A stretch of DNA of 64,000 nt from Salinibacterium sp. M195 (GTDB taxonomy: Bacteria > Actinomycetota > Actinomycetes > Actinomycetales > Microbacteriaceae). The position numbers and the translations under genes were made by a program. The notes below the pieces were generated by a model. The model was not told the DNA's origin, made no database searches, and was given only the letters and a program-made list of their open reading frames with translations. This document shows positions 1-8,609 of this stretch, in pieces. The first letter of the stretch is position 1. Each line of letters begins with the position of its first letter. Location of the stretch: NCBI RefSeq assembly GCF_019443965.1, contig NZ_CP040814.1, positions 2,852,001-2,916,000 of the forward strand, written 5' to 3'.

Positions 1-671
1 ACAACCAGAGTGACGCTTTCAGCGACGTTCGCGTTCGTCAAGCCGTCATGTACGCCGTCGACCGCCAGGCCGTGCTCGACACCGTGAACAGCGGTTACGG
101 GTCGCTTATCGGCTCGATGGTTCCGCCGACCGACCCCTGGTTCGATGACTCACTTGTCGACCTTTACCCCTACGACCCCGCCAAGGCAGAAGCCCTTCTG
201 GCTGAAGCTGGCGTCAGCGACCTCACCGTCTCGATGAAGCTCCCCAACCTGCCCTACGCCATGGATGCCGGACAGGTTGTCAAGGATCAGCTCGCTCAAG
301 TCGGCATCACCGCCGACGTCACCACACTGGAATTCCCCGCAGTCTGGCTCGACGAGGTCTTCACCAACCACGACTACGACATCTCGATCGTCGCGCACAC
401 CGAACCGCGCGACATTACAGCGTTTGCCGCACCGGGGTACTACGCCGGGTACGACAACCCCGAAGTAATGGCGCTATTCGCTGAGGCTGATGCTAGCGAC
501 GAAGCAACCTTCGTCGAGTTGATGAAGAAGGCCACCGCGACCATGGCCGAAGAAGCCGCGGCCGACTGGCTCTTCCTCAACCCCAACGTGACGGCGGCAG
601 ATGCCGACCTCACCGGGGTGCCACTGAACGCTCCGACGTTGTCATTCGACCTGGCCACGATCGCCCGCTAG
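1..671 (+). CDS. ABC importer substrate-binding protein, family 5 (dipeptide/oligopeptide), C-terminal part
   Basis: Only the C-terminal half to third is visible; the frame is open to the left edge, with the first full codon at base 3. The visible start contains the family-5 hallmark segment with VRQAVMYAVDR, typical of DppA/OppA-type proteins where the helix after the ligand-contacting loop reads R.A...A.DR. These extracytoplasmic lipoproteins capture peptides or related ligands and deliver them to the DppBC-type permeases that follow at 785 and 1729. The signal peptide and lipobox are outside the window. It is the first visible gene of an operon that runs to 8189. Ligand cannot be read from the sequence; the downstream peptidase and amidase suggest an amide-bonded substrate. 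Confidence 0.9.
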   Translation, partial: NQSDAFSDVRVRQAVMYAVDRQAVLDTVNSGYGSLIGSMVPPTDPWFDDSLVDLYPYDPAKAEALLAEAGVSDLTVSMKLPNLPYAMDAGQVVKDQLAQVGITADVTTLEFPAVWLDEVFTNHDYDISIVAHTEPRDITAFAAPGYYAGYDNPEVMALFAEADASDEATFVELMKKATATMAEEAAADWLFLNPNVTAADADLTGVPLNAPTLSFDLATIAR

Positions 672-700
672 AACCCGCCTCACCAGCACCACACCCCTAA

Positions 701-747
701 CGGGCGGGGCCGGGACGTCACCAACCCCGATGCCCCGGCTCCGCCCG
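701..747 (+). promoter_or_regulatory. Intercistronic hairpin between binding protein and permease
   Basis: A 14-base-pair stem (701-714 with 734-747, one G-U pair) encloses a 19-base loop in the 113-bp gap between the binding-protein stop (671) and the permease start (785). No T-run follows, so it is more likely an RNA-stabilising or attenuating hairpin than a strong terminator. Equivalent hairpins sit at the same boundary in the other three importer operons of this window. Confidence 0.6.
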
Positions 748-784
748 ACAGACCCCAGTCCCATCACTGCGAAAAGGCCCAAAC

Positions 785-1732
785 ATGCTGTTGACCATCG
801 CCCGCCGTATCGGCGTCTTTGCCGCGACACTGGTGGCGGCATCCATCATCACGTTTCTCATGCTGTCGATCCTTCCTGGAAACGCGGCACGCGTCGCACT
901 CGGTATTGATGCGACTGAAGCCCAAGTCATTGCCCAAGAAAAATTGATGGGTCTCGACCGCCCGCTCTATGCTCAGTTCTTCGACTGGTTCGGAAACCTC
1001 GCGATCGGCGACTTCGGCACCTCAACCGTGTCGGGTCAAGAAATCGGGCCCCAGATCGGCGACGCCCTCGCCATCACCGGGGTGCTCGTGATCTCCAGCG
1101 TGATCCTTGCGCTTCTCTTCGCTATCCCGATGGGCATCCTCTCTGCTGTGCGCCAGAACAAAGCGGATGGCGTGATCATTTCCGGTATCAGCCAGATCGG
1201 AATCTCGATCCCCGGCTTCCTCTTCGGAATCCTTCTCGTGGCGCTCTTCGCCGTGAAACTCAAATGGCTACCGGCCGGCGGATGGGATTCTCCGGGAGAA
1301 GACTTCGTCGGATTCCTCGAACATCTCATCCTCCCGGCGATCGCCCTCGGCTCCGTTCAGGGTGCCGTGCTCAGCCGCTACGTTCGCTCCTCGGTTCTTG
1401 AAGTGATGCGGGAAGACTTTCTCCGCACCGCTCGCGCCAAGGGCCTCACCCCCAATCGAGCACTCATGCGCCACGGCCTTCGCAACGCCGCCATCCCCGT
1501 GATGACAGTGCTCGGCCTTCAGATTGCCTCGCTACTGATCGGCGCCGTTGTCATCGAACGCGTCTTCGCGATCCCCGGACTCGGCAGCCTCCTGCTCGAC
1601 AAGGTAGCCCTGCGGGACCTGCCCAGCATTCAAGGAATCGTGATGGTTCTCGTAGCCCTAGTGCTACTCCTGAACCTCCTGATCGACATCGCCTACACAA
1701 TTGTTGACCCCCGACTTCGGAGCGCCTCATGA
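785..1732 (+). CDS. ABC transporter permease, DppB/OppB type
   Basis: A 315-residue integral membrane permease. It starts with a membrane segment (about residues 9-30), has a long extracytoplasmic loop and then the binding-protein-dependent transport domain. The EAA-type cytoplasmic loop is visible as DFLRTARAKGLTPNRALMRHGLRNA, in two parts, the signature that contacts the ATPase. The C-terminus DIAYTIVDPRLRS is characteristic of DppB. Length is normal for the family. Its end overlaps the next permease by four bases (ATGA), so the two are translationally coupled and should form a heterodimeric channel. Substrate class is dipeptide/oligopeptide/nickel-like. Confidence 0.95.
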   Translation: MLLTIARRIGVFAATLVAASIITFLMLSILPGNAARVALGIDATEAQVIAQEKLMGLDRPLYAQFFDWFGNLAIGDFGTSTVSGQEIGPQIGDALAITGVLVISSVILALLFAIPMGILSAVRQNKADGVIISGISQIGISIPGFLFGILLVALFAVKLKWLPAGGWDSPGEDFVGFLEHLILPAIALGSVQGAVLSRYVRSSVLEVMREDFLRTARAKGLTPNRALMRHGLRNAAIPVMTVLGLQIASLLIGAVVIERVFAIPGLGSLLLDKVALRDLPSIQGIVMVLVALVLLLNLLIDIAYTIVDPRLRSAS

Positions 1733-2607
1733 CGACAACACCTCCCGCTGCCGCGGCATCGCGCCTGCGCCGCAATGCCACACCCTCCGGCAAACGCCGC
1801 AACGGCAACCTTGTCGTTGGCATCGCCCTCATCGGACTCGTCGTCTTCGCCGCCGTGCTCTCCGCGTTCTGGACGCCCTTCGACCCCGAAGGCGTCTTCC
1901 CGGGAGAGCTCCTTCTCCCGCCCGGCGCCGAACACCTCCTCGGCACCGACAACTTCGGGCGCGACGTGCTCAGCTCGATCCTGCGCGGTGCTCAGATCTC
2001 TCTGATCGTCGGGCTCGTCGCCGTCGGCATCGCGGCCGTGCTCGGCGTGCCCTTCGGCATCGTTGCGGGCATGAACCCCGGCCGCCTCGACCAGTTCATG
2101 ATGCGCGGCAACGACATCCTGCTCGCCTTCCCCGCCCTGCTGCTCGCCATCATCTTCGGCGCTGTGTTCGGGGCCAACACCCTGACCGCCATGGTCGCGC
2201 TCGGCATCGGTTCAGCGCCCTCATTCGCCTCAATTGCCCGCAGTGGCACCCAGCAGGTGATGAGCCGCGAATACGTGCAGGCGTCCAAAGCCTCCGGAAA
2301 GAACTGCTGGTTCGTTGGCGTGAAGCACGTACTGCCCAACATTTCGGGAATCCTGATTGTGCAAGCATCCGTCTCGTTTGGTATCGCCGTGCTCGCCGAA
2401 GCCGCCCTCTCCTACCTCGGGCTCGGAACCACCCCGCCAACACCTTCCTGGGGCCGGATGCTGCAAGACGCGCAGGGCTACCTCTATGTTCAACCGCTCT
2501 TGGTGGTGTGGCCCGGCATTGCGATCGCCATCGCAGTGCTCGGATTCAACCTCCTCGGCGACGGATTACGCGACCGGCTCGACCCCAGAATGCAGGTAAA
2601 ACGATGA
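1729..2607 (+). CDS. ABC transporter permease, DppC/OppC type
   Basis: A 292-residue permease paired with the gene upstream. Arg-rich cytoplasmic N-terminus, a first membrane helix at about residues 28-48, the OppC_N-like motif HLLGTDNFGRDVLS (about residues 64-77), which is a hallmark of DppC, and an EAA loop around REYVQASKASGKN. The C-terminus NLLGDGLRDRLDPR is also diagnostic. Starts inside the stop of the upstream gene and ends in a four-base overlap (ATGA) with the ATPase gene. The second half of the transmembrane channel of a peptide-type importer. Confidence 0.95.
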   Translation: MTTTPPAAAASRLRRNATPSGKRRNGNLVVGIALIGLVVFAAVLSAFWTPFDPEGVFPGELLLPPGAEHLLGTDNFGRDVLSSILRGAQISLIVGLVAVGIAAVLGVPFGIVAGMNPGRLDQFMMRGNDILLAFPALLLAIIFGAVFGANTLTAMVALGIGSAPSFASIARSGTQQVMSREYVQASKASGKNCWFVGVKHVLPNISGILIVQASVSFGIAVLAEAALSYLGLGTTPPTPSWGRMLQDAQGYLYVQPLLVVWPGIAIAIAVLGFNLLGDGLRDRLDPRMQVKR

Positions 2608-4442
2608 CCACTTCAGACACCTCCGGCGAACCGACACTCAGCGTTCGCAACCTCACCGTCAACTCCGCGTACGCGGAACTACTGCACGGCATCAGTTTCG
2701 ACATTGCCCCCGGCGAGCGCGTTGGGCTCATTGGGGAATCCGGTTCTGGCAAGTCGCTCACCGCGACATCCGTCATGGGATTGCTCCCTGAGACGCTCGC
2801 CGCCAACGGGGAGATTCACCTCGCCGGCGGTCACGGTGACCTTGTGCACGCCTCGGAGACAAAGCTCAGCCAGCTGCGCGGCAACACGATGGCCATGGTC
2901 TTCCAAGAGCCCATGACCGCGCTGAACCCGCTCATGAAGGTCGGTGCACAGGTGGCCGAGATCATGACCCAGCACCGCACAGTTCCTGCCGGTCAGTCTG
3001 CCAGTGCGCGTGCCGTTGAACTGTTGGCGCAAGTGAAGCTTCCGAATCCCGCTGAAGCTGCCCTTGCCTTCCCCCACCAACTCTCCGGCGGACAACGCCA
3101 ACGCGTCATGCTCGCGATGGCGATGGCCAACGACCCCAAGCTGTTGTTGTGCGACGAACCGACAACTGCTCTGGATGTCACGGTGCAGGCAGAGGTGCTG
3201 CGCCTGATCGAAGGTCTTGTCACGGAACGCGGCACCTCACTGCTCTTCATCACCCACGACATCGGGGTGGTCGCTGAAGTCTGCGAGCGCGTGCTCGTCA
3301 TGTACAAGGGCGACATAGTGGAAGACGGAACGGTGGAACAGGTCATCACCAACCCGCAGCATCCGTATACGAAAGCACTCATTGCGGCGTCCAATCTTTC
3401 CGTCGTGGATGAGCGGGGTCGCCTGCACACGATTGCGACAAGTGCGATCACGCTTCCCACCGCCGCAGAGCTCGCAGCAGCGCTGCAGCAGCCTGTCGCC
3501 ACGAAACCCGCTGAGCCGTCGCAGTCGGTCGAACCCGCACTGGCAACGCCGGCTTTGGCCAGCGCCCCAGATTTCGTCATTCCCCACCAGCGTCGCACCG
3601 ACCCCGACGAGCGCATCATCTTCAACGAGATTCCGGGCGAGCCGCTGATTCGGGTGCGCGAGCTCACTCGTCAGTACAAGCGCCGCGGTGGCGGCAAGCT
3701 TTTCGGCAAGCCACCCGTCGTGCACGGCCTACGCGGTCTCGACTTCGACGTGGCTAAGGGCCAGCGCTTCGGTATCGTCGGGGAATCGGGGTCAGGAAAG
3801 TCGACCCTGATGCGACTGATGTGTGCCCTCGACGAACCGACCGGTGGCAGCATCACGGTTTCTGGCCAAGAGCTGGCGGGAGCGAAAGAGCGCGACTTGC
3901 GCGACTTCCGCAGCAAGGTGCAGATCGTGTTCCAAGACCCCATGGGCTCGCTAGATCCACGCATGAAGGTTGAGCAGATCGTCGCGGAGCCGCTACGCGG
4001 GGTCAGCCGCGATGAGTCCCGCGAGCGAGTGATTGCCCAGTTGGAGTCCGTCGGTTTGGATGCCGATGTCATGCACCGTCATCCGCACCAGTTCTCGGGT
4101 GGTCAGCGCCAACGCATTTCGATTGCGCGAGCCCTCATCACGCGTCCTCGCGTGTTGGTGGCGGATGAGGCCGTGAGTGCCCTGGACGTTTCGGTGCGGG
4201 CACAGGTGCTCAACCTGCTCTCTGATCTGGTCGACGAGTACGCGCTCACGCTTCTGTTTGTGTCGCACGACCTCGGGGTTATCCGGCACGCCTGCGACAC
4301 CGTTGCCGTGCTGTCGGATGGCCGCATAGTCGAATGCGGACCGACCGACGATGTCTACGACAATCCGCTTCACCCGTACACCCAGAAGCTCGTGAGCGCG
4401 ACACCGTCGATCTCCGAACTCGCCGGACGGGCCCGCTCGTGA
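2604..4442 (+). CDS. ABC transporter ATP-binding protein with two fused nucleotide-binding domains (OppD-OppF type)
   Basis: 612 residues. The ATG at 2604 overlaps the permease stop, which fixes the start although the frame is open further upstream. Two complete ATPase domains: the first has Walker A GESGSGKS, signature LSGGQRQRVM and Walker B LLLCDEPTTALD; the second has GESGSGKST, the degenerate signature FSGGQRQRIS and Walker B VLVADEAVSALD, with Ala in place of the usual Pro. A linker rich in Pro, Ala and Glu separates them, and each is followed by an oligopeptide-ABC C-terminal extension (NPQHPYTKAL and NPLHPYTQKL). The fusion replaces separate OppD and OppF subunits and powers the permease pair upstream. 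Ends in a GTGA overlap with the peptidase gene. Confidence 0.95.
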   Translation: MTTSDTSGEPTLSVRNLTVNSAYAELLHGISFDIAPGERVGLIGESGSGKSLTATSVMGLLPETLAANGEIHLAGGHGDLVHASETKLSQLRGNTMAMVFQEPMTALNPLMKVGAQVAEIMTQHRTVPAGQSASARAVELLAQVKLPNPAEAALAFPHQLSGGQRQRVMLAMAMANDPKLLLCDEPTTALDVTVQAEVLRLIEGLVTERGTSLLFITHDIGVVAEVCERVLVMYKGDIVEDGTVEQVITNPQHPYTKALIAASNLSVVDERGRLHTIATSAITLPTAAELAAALQQPVATKPAEPSQSVEPALATPALASAPDFVIPHQRRTDPDERIIFNEIPGEPLIRVRELTRQYKRRGGGKLFGKPPVVHGLRGLDFDVAKGQRFGIVGESGSGKSTLMRLMCALDEPTGGSITVSGQELAGAKERDLRDFRSKVQIVFQDPMGSLDPRMKVEQIVAEPLRGVSRDESRERVIAQLESVGLDADVMHRHPHQFSGGQRQRISIARALITRPRVLVADEAVSALDVSVRAQVLNLLSDLVDEYALTLLFVSHDLGVIRHACDTVAVLSDGRIVECGPTDDVYDNPLHPYTQKLVSATPSISELAGRARS

Positions 4443-5500
4443 GCGGCGCAGACAGCACCGACCGCCGCGACGTTGGTTCCATTACTGACGTAGACGGCAT
4501 CCGTGTCGGTCAGGTCAACCGTCAGGGCGATGGCTGGCTCAGCGGCGTGACCGTGGTGTTGCCCGACGCCGACACCATCGGCGGCGTTGATGTGCGCGGC
4601 GGTGGTCCAGGCACCCACGAGACCGATGCTCTCGACCCACGCACTCTGGTGCCGACGGTTGATGCTGTGGTGCTCACTGGCGGAAGCGCCTACGGCCTGG
4701 CTTCGGCCCAGGGCGCTCAGCGCTGGTGTGAGGAAGATGAGCGCGGAATTCTCGTCGGCACCCTCCCCCACGAGGTGGTGCCGATTGTTCCCGCTGCCGC
4801 CATTTTTGATCTCGGGCGCGGTGGAGAATTCGGCAATCGCCCTACCGAGCAGATGGGATACGACGCCGCAGCAGCCGCTGCCGCGAGCCCACCTTTCAGC
4901 CCTGTTGAGCGCGGCAACGTCGGTGCTGGCACCGGTGGCGCACTCGGCGGAATCTACAAGGGCGGCGTAGGCACAGCCTCGGTCACTCTCCCCGGAGACA
5001 ACGGAGACATCGTCGTCGGGGCAATCGTGGTCGTGAATGCGGTCGGGATTCCGTGGCTGCCTCAGACGACAGCGTCTACGACGGCAAGCGGCAAAGCCGC
5101 AGCCGCGGCGGCTGGCCTCGAGCCGGTGCGTTCGGCATCGCCGCCGCAGGGACTCAACACGACCATCGCCGTAGTCGCGACGAACGCGATTCTCGATCCG
5201 GCGGAAGCGTCACGCACGGCGACGACCGCCCACGACGGGTTCGCTCGGGTGCTGAACCCCGTGCACACGCTCACCGATGGCGACACCATTTTTGTGCTCG
5301 CTACGTCCAAAAAGGAACTGGCCGGCGATGACCGCAGCGGTCGCGTAGCGTCGCTCTTCGCTCTGCAAACCGCAGCGGCCGAAGCCATGCGTCTCGCCAT
5401 TCTGGATGCCATTGATTCCGCTCGCACCGTGACGACCCCGGTAGTGACTCTGGAACGTTTCCCTCTCCCCACTGACCTCGACTGGAGCGTCCTCGCATGA
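4439..5500 (+). CDS. P1 family (DmpA/NylC-like) N-terminal-nucleophile peptidase
   Basis: 353 residues starting at the GTG that overlaps the ATPase stop (GTGA). The fold is recognisable from ITDVDGIRVGQV near the N-terminus, GGSAYGLASAQGAQRW, and GNVGAGTGG. Family members self-cleave before a Ser or Thr that becomes the nucleophile of the smaller subunit; here the expected site is Asn240-Thr241 in GLNTTIAVVATNA. Known relatives are L-aminopeptidase/D-esterase DmpA, beta-aminopeptidases (BapA) and the nylon-oligomer hydrolase NylC; the Asn-Thr pair resembles the NylC type more than the Gly-Ser of DmpA. No signal peptide, so it should act in the cytoplasm on imported substrate. Exact substrate unknown. 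Confidence 0.85.
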   Translation: MSGADSTDRRDVGSITDVDGIRVGQVNRQGDGWLSGVTVVLPDADTIGGVDVRGGGPGTHETDALDPRTLVPTVDAVVLTGGSAYGLASAQGAQRWCEEDERGILVGTLPHEVVPIVPAAAIFDLGRGGEFGNRPTEQMGYDAAAAAAASPPFSPVERGNVGAGTGGALGGIYKGGVGTASVTLPGDNGDIVVGAIVVVNAVGIPWLPQTTASTTASGKAAAAAAGLEPVRSASPPQGLNTTIAVVATNAILDPAEASRTATTAHDGFARVLNPVHTLTDGDTIFVLATSKKELAGDDRSGRVASLFALQTAAAEAMRLAILDAIDSARTVTTPVVTLERFPLPTDLDWSVLA

Positions 5501-6927
5501 CCGCCACCCCCACCGGCAGCACCGCATCGTTGGCAACGCTGACCGCTACTGAACTTGTTTCCCTCTTCGCGAGCCGAGCGATCTCCCCCGTCGAGGTCAC
5601 CCGCGCTGTGCTCGAGCGAGCGGAAGCCAAGCAGGCCGAGCTGAATTGTTTTTATGCCATCGATACCGCAGGGGCTACCGCTGCGGCTGAGGCGAGCGAG
5701 AAGCGCTGGGCTGCTGGCGAACCGCTGGGCGCCATCGACGGCGTTCCATCGACGATCAAAGAGAATGTCGCGCTGGCCGGCTTCAGCCAGCCTTCGGGCA
5801 CGGCAGCGAAGTTCGACGCGCCTCCGGCCACCGCTGACGGTCCTCTCGCGGCCCGCCTCAAAGAATCGGGTGGCGTTATTTTCGGCATCACTGTGATGCC
5901 TGACTACGGGATGCTCTCCTCGGGTGTCTCGTCGCTGCACGGCATCACTCGCAGCCCCTGGAACCCCGCGTGGACTGTTGGTGGTTCCAGTGGTGGAGCC
6001 GGTGCTGCAGCGGCGGCGGGCGTTGGCCCGCTGCATTCCGGTTCGGACATCGGCGGATCACTGCGCCTTCCGGCAACGTGGCTCGGGCTCTTTACTCTCA
6101 AGCCCAGCTCGGGACGCGTCGCCGTCGATCCGCCCTACATGGGTCGCGTCGCCGGCCCCCTCACCCGCACGGTCGATGACGCTGCTCTCATGATGAGCGT
6201 GATGACGCGACCCGATATTCGTGACTACACGAGCCTCGGCCAGCAAGATCTCGACTGGAGCGACATTCACTATCCCGACCTTGAGGCTGCGATGCGCGGC
6301 AAGAAGGTCGCCTTCCACTTGGAGGGTGGCGCTGGTTTGCCGACTGACCCTGAGGTCGCTGCTGCGATTCAGGATGCCGTCAGCCACTTTGCTGCCGCCA
6401 GTGCCGAGATCACCGAGATCGCTCCGCCCATGACCGAGGAGTATCTCGATGACCTCGACATGTTCTTGCGGGTGCGTTCGCTCGGAGACTTCGAGGCGTT
6501 GAGCCCGGAGCGTCAAGCGATGGTGCTGCCGTTCATCCAAGACTGGGTTCTCGCCGGTCAAGGCGTTACTGGGGTTGAATCACTGCGTCATTACCAAACG
6601 ATTCAGTCGATGCGTGACAGCACGGTGCGCTCCACCGCGCCCTACGATCTGGTGCTGTCGGCAGCATCGCCCGTCGCGGCGTTCCCTGCCGAGTGGCCCA
6701 TGCCGAGCAACGATGCCGCAACCTCGCTGCACCACATTGCCTACACCGCGCCCTACAACTTCTCGGAGCAACCCGCGTCGACACTGAACTGCGGGTTCAC
6801 CGCCGACGGTCGTCCGATCGGGCTGCAGATTGCCGGACGTCGCTACGACGACCTCGAAGTCATGCGCGCCAGCCACTGGTACGAGCAGACCCGCCCGTCC
6901 AACGCTGCCCCGGCTTGGCCACTGTGA
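5497..6927 (+). CDS. Amidase, amidase-signature family
   Basis: 476 residues; start overlaps the P1 peptidase stop (ATGA). The Ser-cisSer-Lys triad is present: Lys88 in STIKENV, the Gly-Ser-Ser-Gly segment at 162-167, and the nucleophile Ser188 in SDIGGSLR. Such enzymes hydrolyse carboxamides to acids and ammonia or amine; relatives include GatA, fatty acid amide hydrolase and the 6-aminohexanoate cyclic dimer hydrolase NylA. The absence of any gatC or gatB neighbour argues against a role in tRNA amidation. Its position after a peptide importer and a NylC-like peptidase suggests a role in breaking down an imported amide or short peptide. Ends in a GTGA overlap with the MFS gene. Confidence 0.92.
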   Translation: MTATPTGSTASLATLTATELVSLFASRAISPVEVTRAVLERAEAKQAELNCFYAIDTAGATAAAEASEKRWAAGEPLGAIDGVPSTIKENVALAGFSQPSGTAAKFDAPPATADGPLAARLKESGGVIFGITVMPDYGMLSSGVSSLHGITRSPWNPAWTVGGSSGGAGAAAAAGVGPLHSGSDIGGSLRLPATWLGLFTLKPSSGRVAVDPPYMGRVAGPLTRTVDDAALMMSVMTRPDIRDYTSLGQQDLDWSDIHYPDLEAAMRGKKVAFHLEGGAGLPTDPEVAAAIQDAVSHFAAASAEITEIAPPMTEEYLDDLDMFLRVRSLGDFEALSPERQAMVLPFIQDWVLAGQGVTGVESLRHYQTIQSMRDSTVRSTAPYDLVLSAASPVAAFPAEWPMPSNDAATSLHHIAYTAPYNFSEQPASTLNCGFTADGRPIGLQIAGRRYDDLEVMRASHWYEQTRPSNAAPAWPL

Positions 6928-8189
6928 ATCGACGCTGGGGCGGCCCCCTCGCCCTGGCCGGCATCCTGCTCGTCGCCCTGAACCTCCGCCCTGCGGTTGC
7001 GTCGTTGTCGCCGATTATTGTCGCGGTGCAGCGGGACATTTCGCTCGACAGCGTTGCTCTCGGCATCCTCGGCATGCTTGCGCCGGCATGTTTCGCTGTG
7101 GCCGGGCTCACGATGCACTTGGTCAGTCGTCGCCTGCACGCGGAGTGGATTCTGCTTGGCGCTCTCGTGGCGATTGTGGGCGGTCAGCTTGTGCGAGCGA
7201 CGAGCTTCTCATTCGCGGGTCTGCTCGTGGGTGGTATCTTCGCGTTCCTCGGCATGGGCGTCGCGAACGTTCTTTTGCCGCCGTTGGTCAAGAAGTACTT
7301 TCCGCGACGCATCGGGCTCGTCACGTCGCTGTACGTGACGCTTATCTCCGTTGGCGCGCTCGTGCCACCGTTGCTGGCGGTGCCTCTCGCGCAGGCGACG
7401 GGGTGGCGTGAGTCGCTCGGCTCGTGGGCACTCATTGGCATGCTGGCGATCATCCCGTGGATCGCACTCGTTGTCGGGCGCCGCAGTCGAGACACCGCCA
7501 ATGCCGCCTCCACAATCCCGACGCCCCGCATCGGTGGCCTCTGGAAATCACGGATCGCGTGGGGCGTTTCGCTCATCTTCGCCGTCTCCAGCTTCAACGG
7601 CTACGCGATGTTCGCGTGGCTGCCACCCCTGCTGGTATCGACCGCCGGAGCCACCGAAACCGAAGCCGGGCAACTTCTCTCGCTGTTCGCGACCATCGGA
7701 ATCCCTGCCGCGATCCTCGTGCCGTTTATTGCGAATCGGATGCGCGAACCCCTGCACCTCGTCTACCCGGGCGTTGCCGCCTTCGTTGTCGGTTACCTCG
7801 GCCTCATCTTGGCGCCATCAGTCATGACCTGGCTGTGGGTGTCCATCCTCGGAATCGGCACGCTGATCTTTCCGCTGAGCCTGCTCCTCGTCAACCTACG
7901 CACGCTTACCTACGAAGGCTCGATCGCGCTTAGCGGTTTTGTACAAGGAGTCGGCTACGTGCTCGGAGCCCTCGGACCGCTGTCGGTCGGTGTCGTTCAC
8001 GCCATCTCGGGCAACTGGACGGCGCCCCTCATCGTGTTGCTCGTCGCCTCAGCCGTGGTTGGTGGCGTCGCACTGCTCTTGATGACTCCGGGGTCGCTCG
8101 AGAATCCAGGTATTCGCCGCCCTAGCTCACGCCCACGCATGACGTTCGTTCCCGCACTCAATCCCCGAGGCGGTGAGTTGAACCGATAG
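6924..8189 (+). CDS. MFS transporter, CynX/NimT family
   Basis: 421 residues with about 12 membrane segments. The GTG at 6924 overlapping the amidase stop is taken as the start, because the first membrane helix (GPLALAGILLVALNLRPAV) begins immediately afterwards. The NLRPAVASLSPII stretch is typical of the CynX/NimT (cyanate/nitroimidazole-type) subfamily. Last gene of the operon; it could export a product of the amidase/peptidase or take up a related compound. The C-terminal tail after the last helix (from about residue 395) is hydrophilic. Confidence 0.88.
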   Translation: MNRRWGGPLALAGILLVALNLRPAVASLSPIIVAVQRDISLDSVALGILGMLAPACFAVAGLTMHLVSRRLHAEWILLGALVAIVGGQLVRATSFSFAGLLVGGIFAFLGMGVANVLLPPLVKKYFPRRIGLVTSLYVTLISVGALVPPLLAVPLAQATGWRESLGSWALIGMLAIIPWIALVVGRRSRDTANAASTIPTPRIGGLWKSRIAWGVSLIFAVSSFNGYAMFAWLPPLLVSTAGATETEAGQLLSLFATIGIPAAILVPFIANRMREPLHLVYPGVAAFVVGYLGLILAPSVMTWLWVSILGIGTLIFPLSLLLVNLRTLTYEGSIALSGFVQGVGYVLGALGPLSVGVVHAISGNWTAPLIVLLVASAVVGGVALLLMTPGSLENPGIRRPSSRPRMTFVPALNPRGGELNR

Positions 8190-8247
8190 CAGCCGCCGCG
8201 CGCTCTTCGTGACCGGCACCGCCGTAGCGGTGCACTAACTTAGCGGT

Positions 8248-8592
8248 ATGGCAGTAGTTCAGACTCGACGGGCTCGCGCTGCACGACGCCGCAAACGCCG
8301 GGTCGACGCCGCCGACAACGATCTCACCGCCGAGCAGTGGGAAGAGCTCAAGCGCGAGTGGGGCGGCTGCGCCTATTGCGCCGCGACCGACACCGCGCTG
8401 CAAAAGGATTGCGTTCAGCCGATCTCTCGCGGCGGCAGCTACACCGTCGGCAACGTTGTGCCCGCCTGCGGCTCCTGCAACGCCAGCAAAAGCAACAGCG
8501 AAGTGACGTCGTGGATGCGCCGCAAACGCCTCGACGAGCGCGCGTTCCTCACGCAGTTCGTGCACGTGCGGCAGGCGCTGGGGCTGGTTTAG
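8248..8592 (+). CDS. Small HNH-like endonuclease-fold protein
   Basis: 114 residues, basic N-terminus, then a zinc-binding HNH-type core: Cys41 and Cys44 (CAYC), Cys74 and Cys77 (CGSC), and NASKSN. In active HNH nucleases the core reads D-H-x-x-P before the SRGG turn; here it reads DCVQP, so the first catalytic His is replaced by Cys55. This form occurs in other actinobacterial relatives as far as I recall, so it may be a conserved variant that binds DNA or metal rather than a decayed gene. Stands alone between the peptide operon and a convergent HAD gene. Function unknown. Confidence 0.8.
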   Translation: MAVVQTRRARAARRRKRRVDAADNDLTAEQWEELKREWGGCAYCAATDTALQKDCVQPISRGGSYTVGNVVPACGSCNASKSNSEVTSWMRRKRLDERAFLTQFVHVRQALGLV

Positions 8593-8609
8593 CTAGTTTC
8601 GTTGTCTCG

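Noticed and set aside
1701-2603. Frame of the double ATPase open 300 codons upstream of its start
   Set aside because: The upstream part is Arg/Pro-rich and lies over the DppC permease; the ATG overlapping the permease stop at 2604 starts exactly at the ATPase domain.
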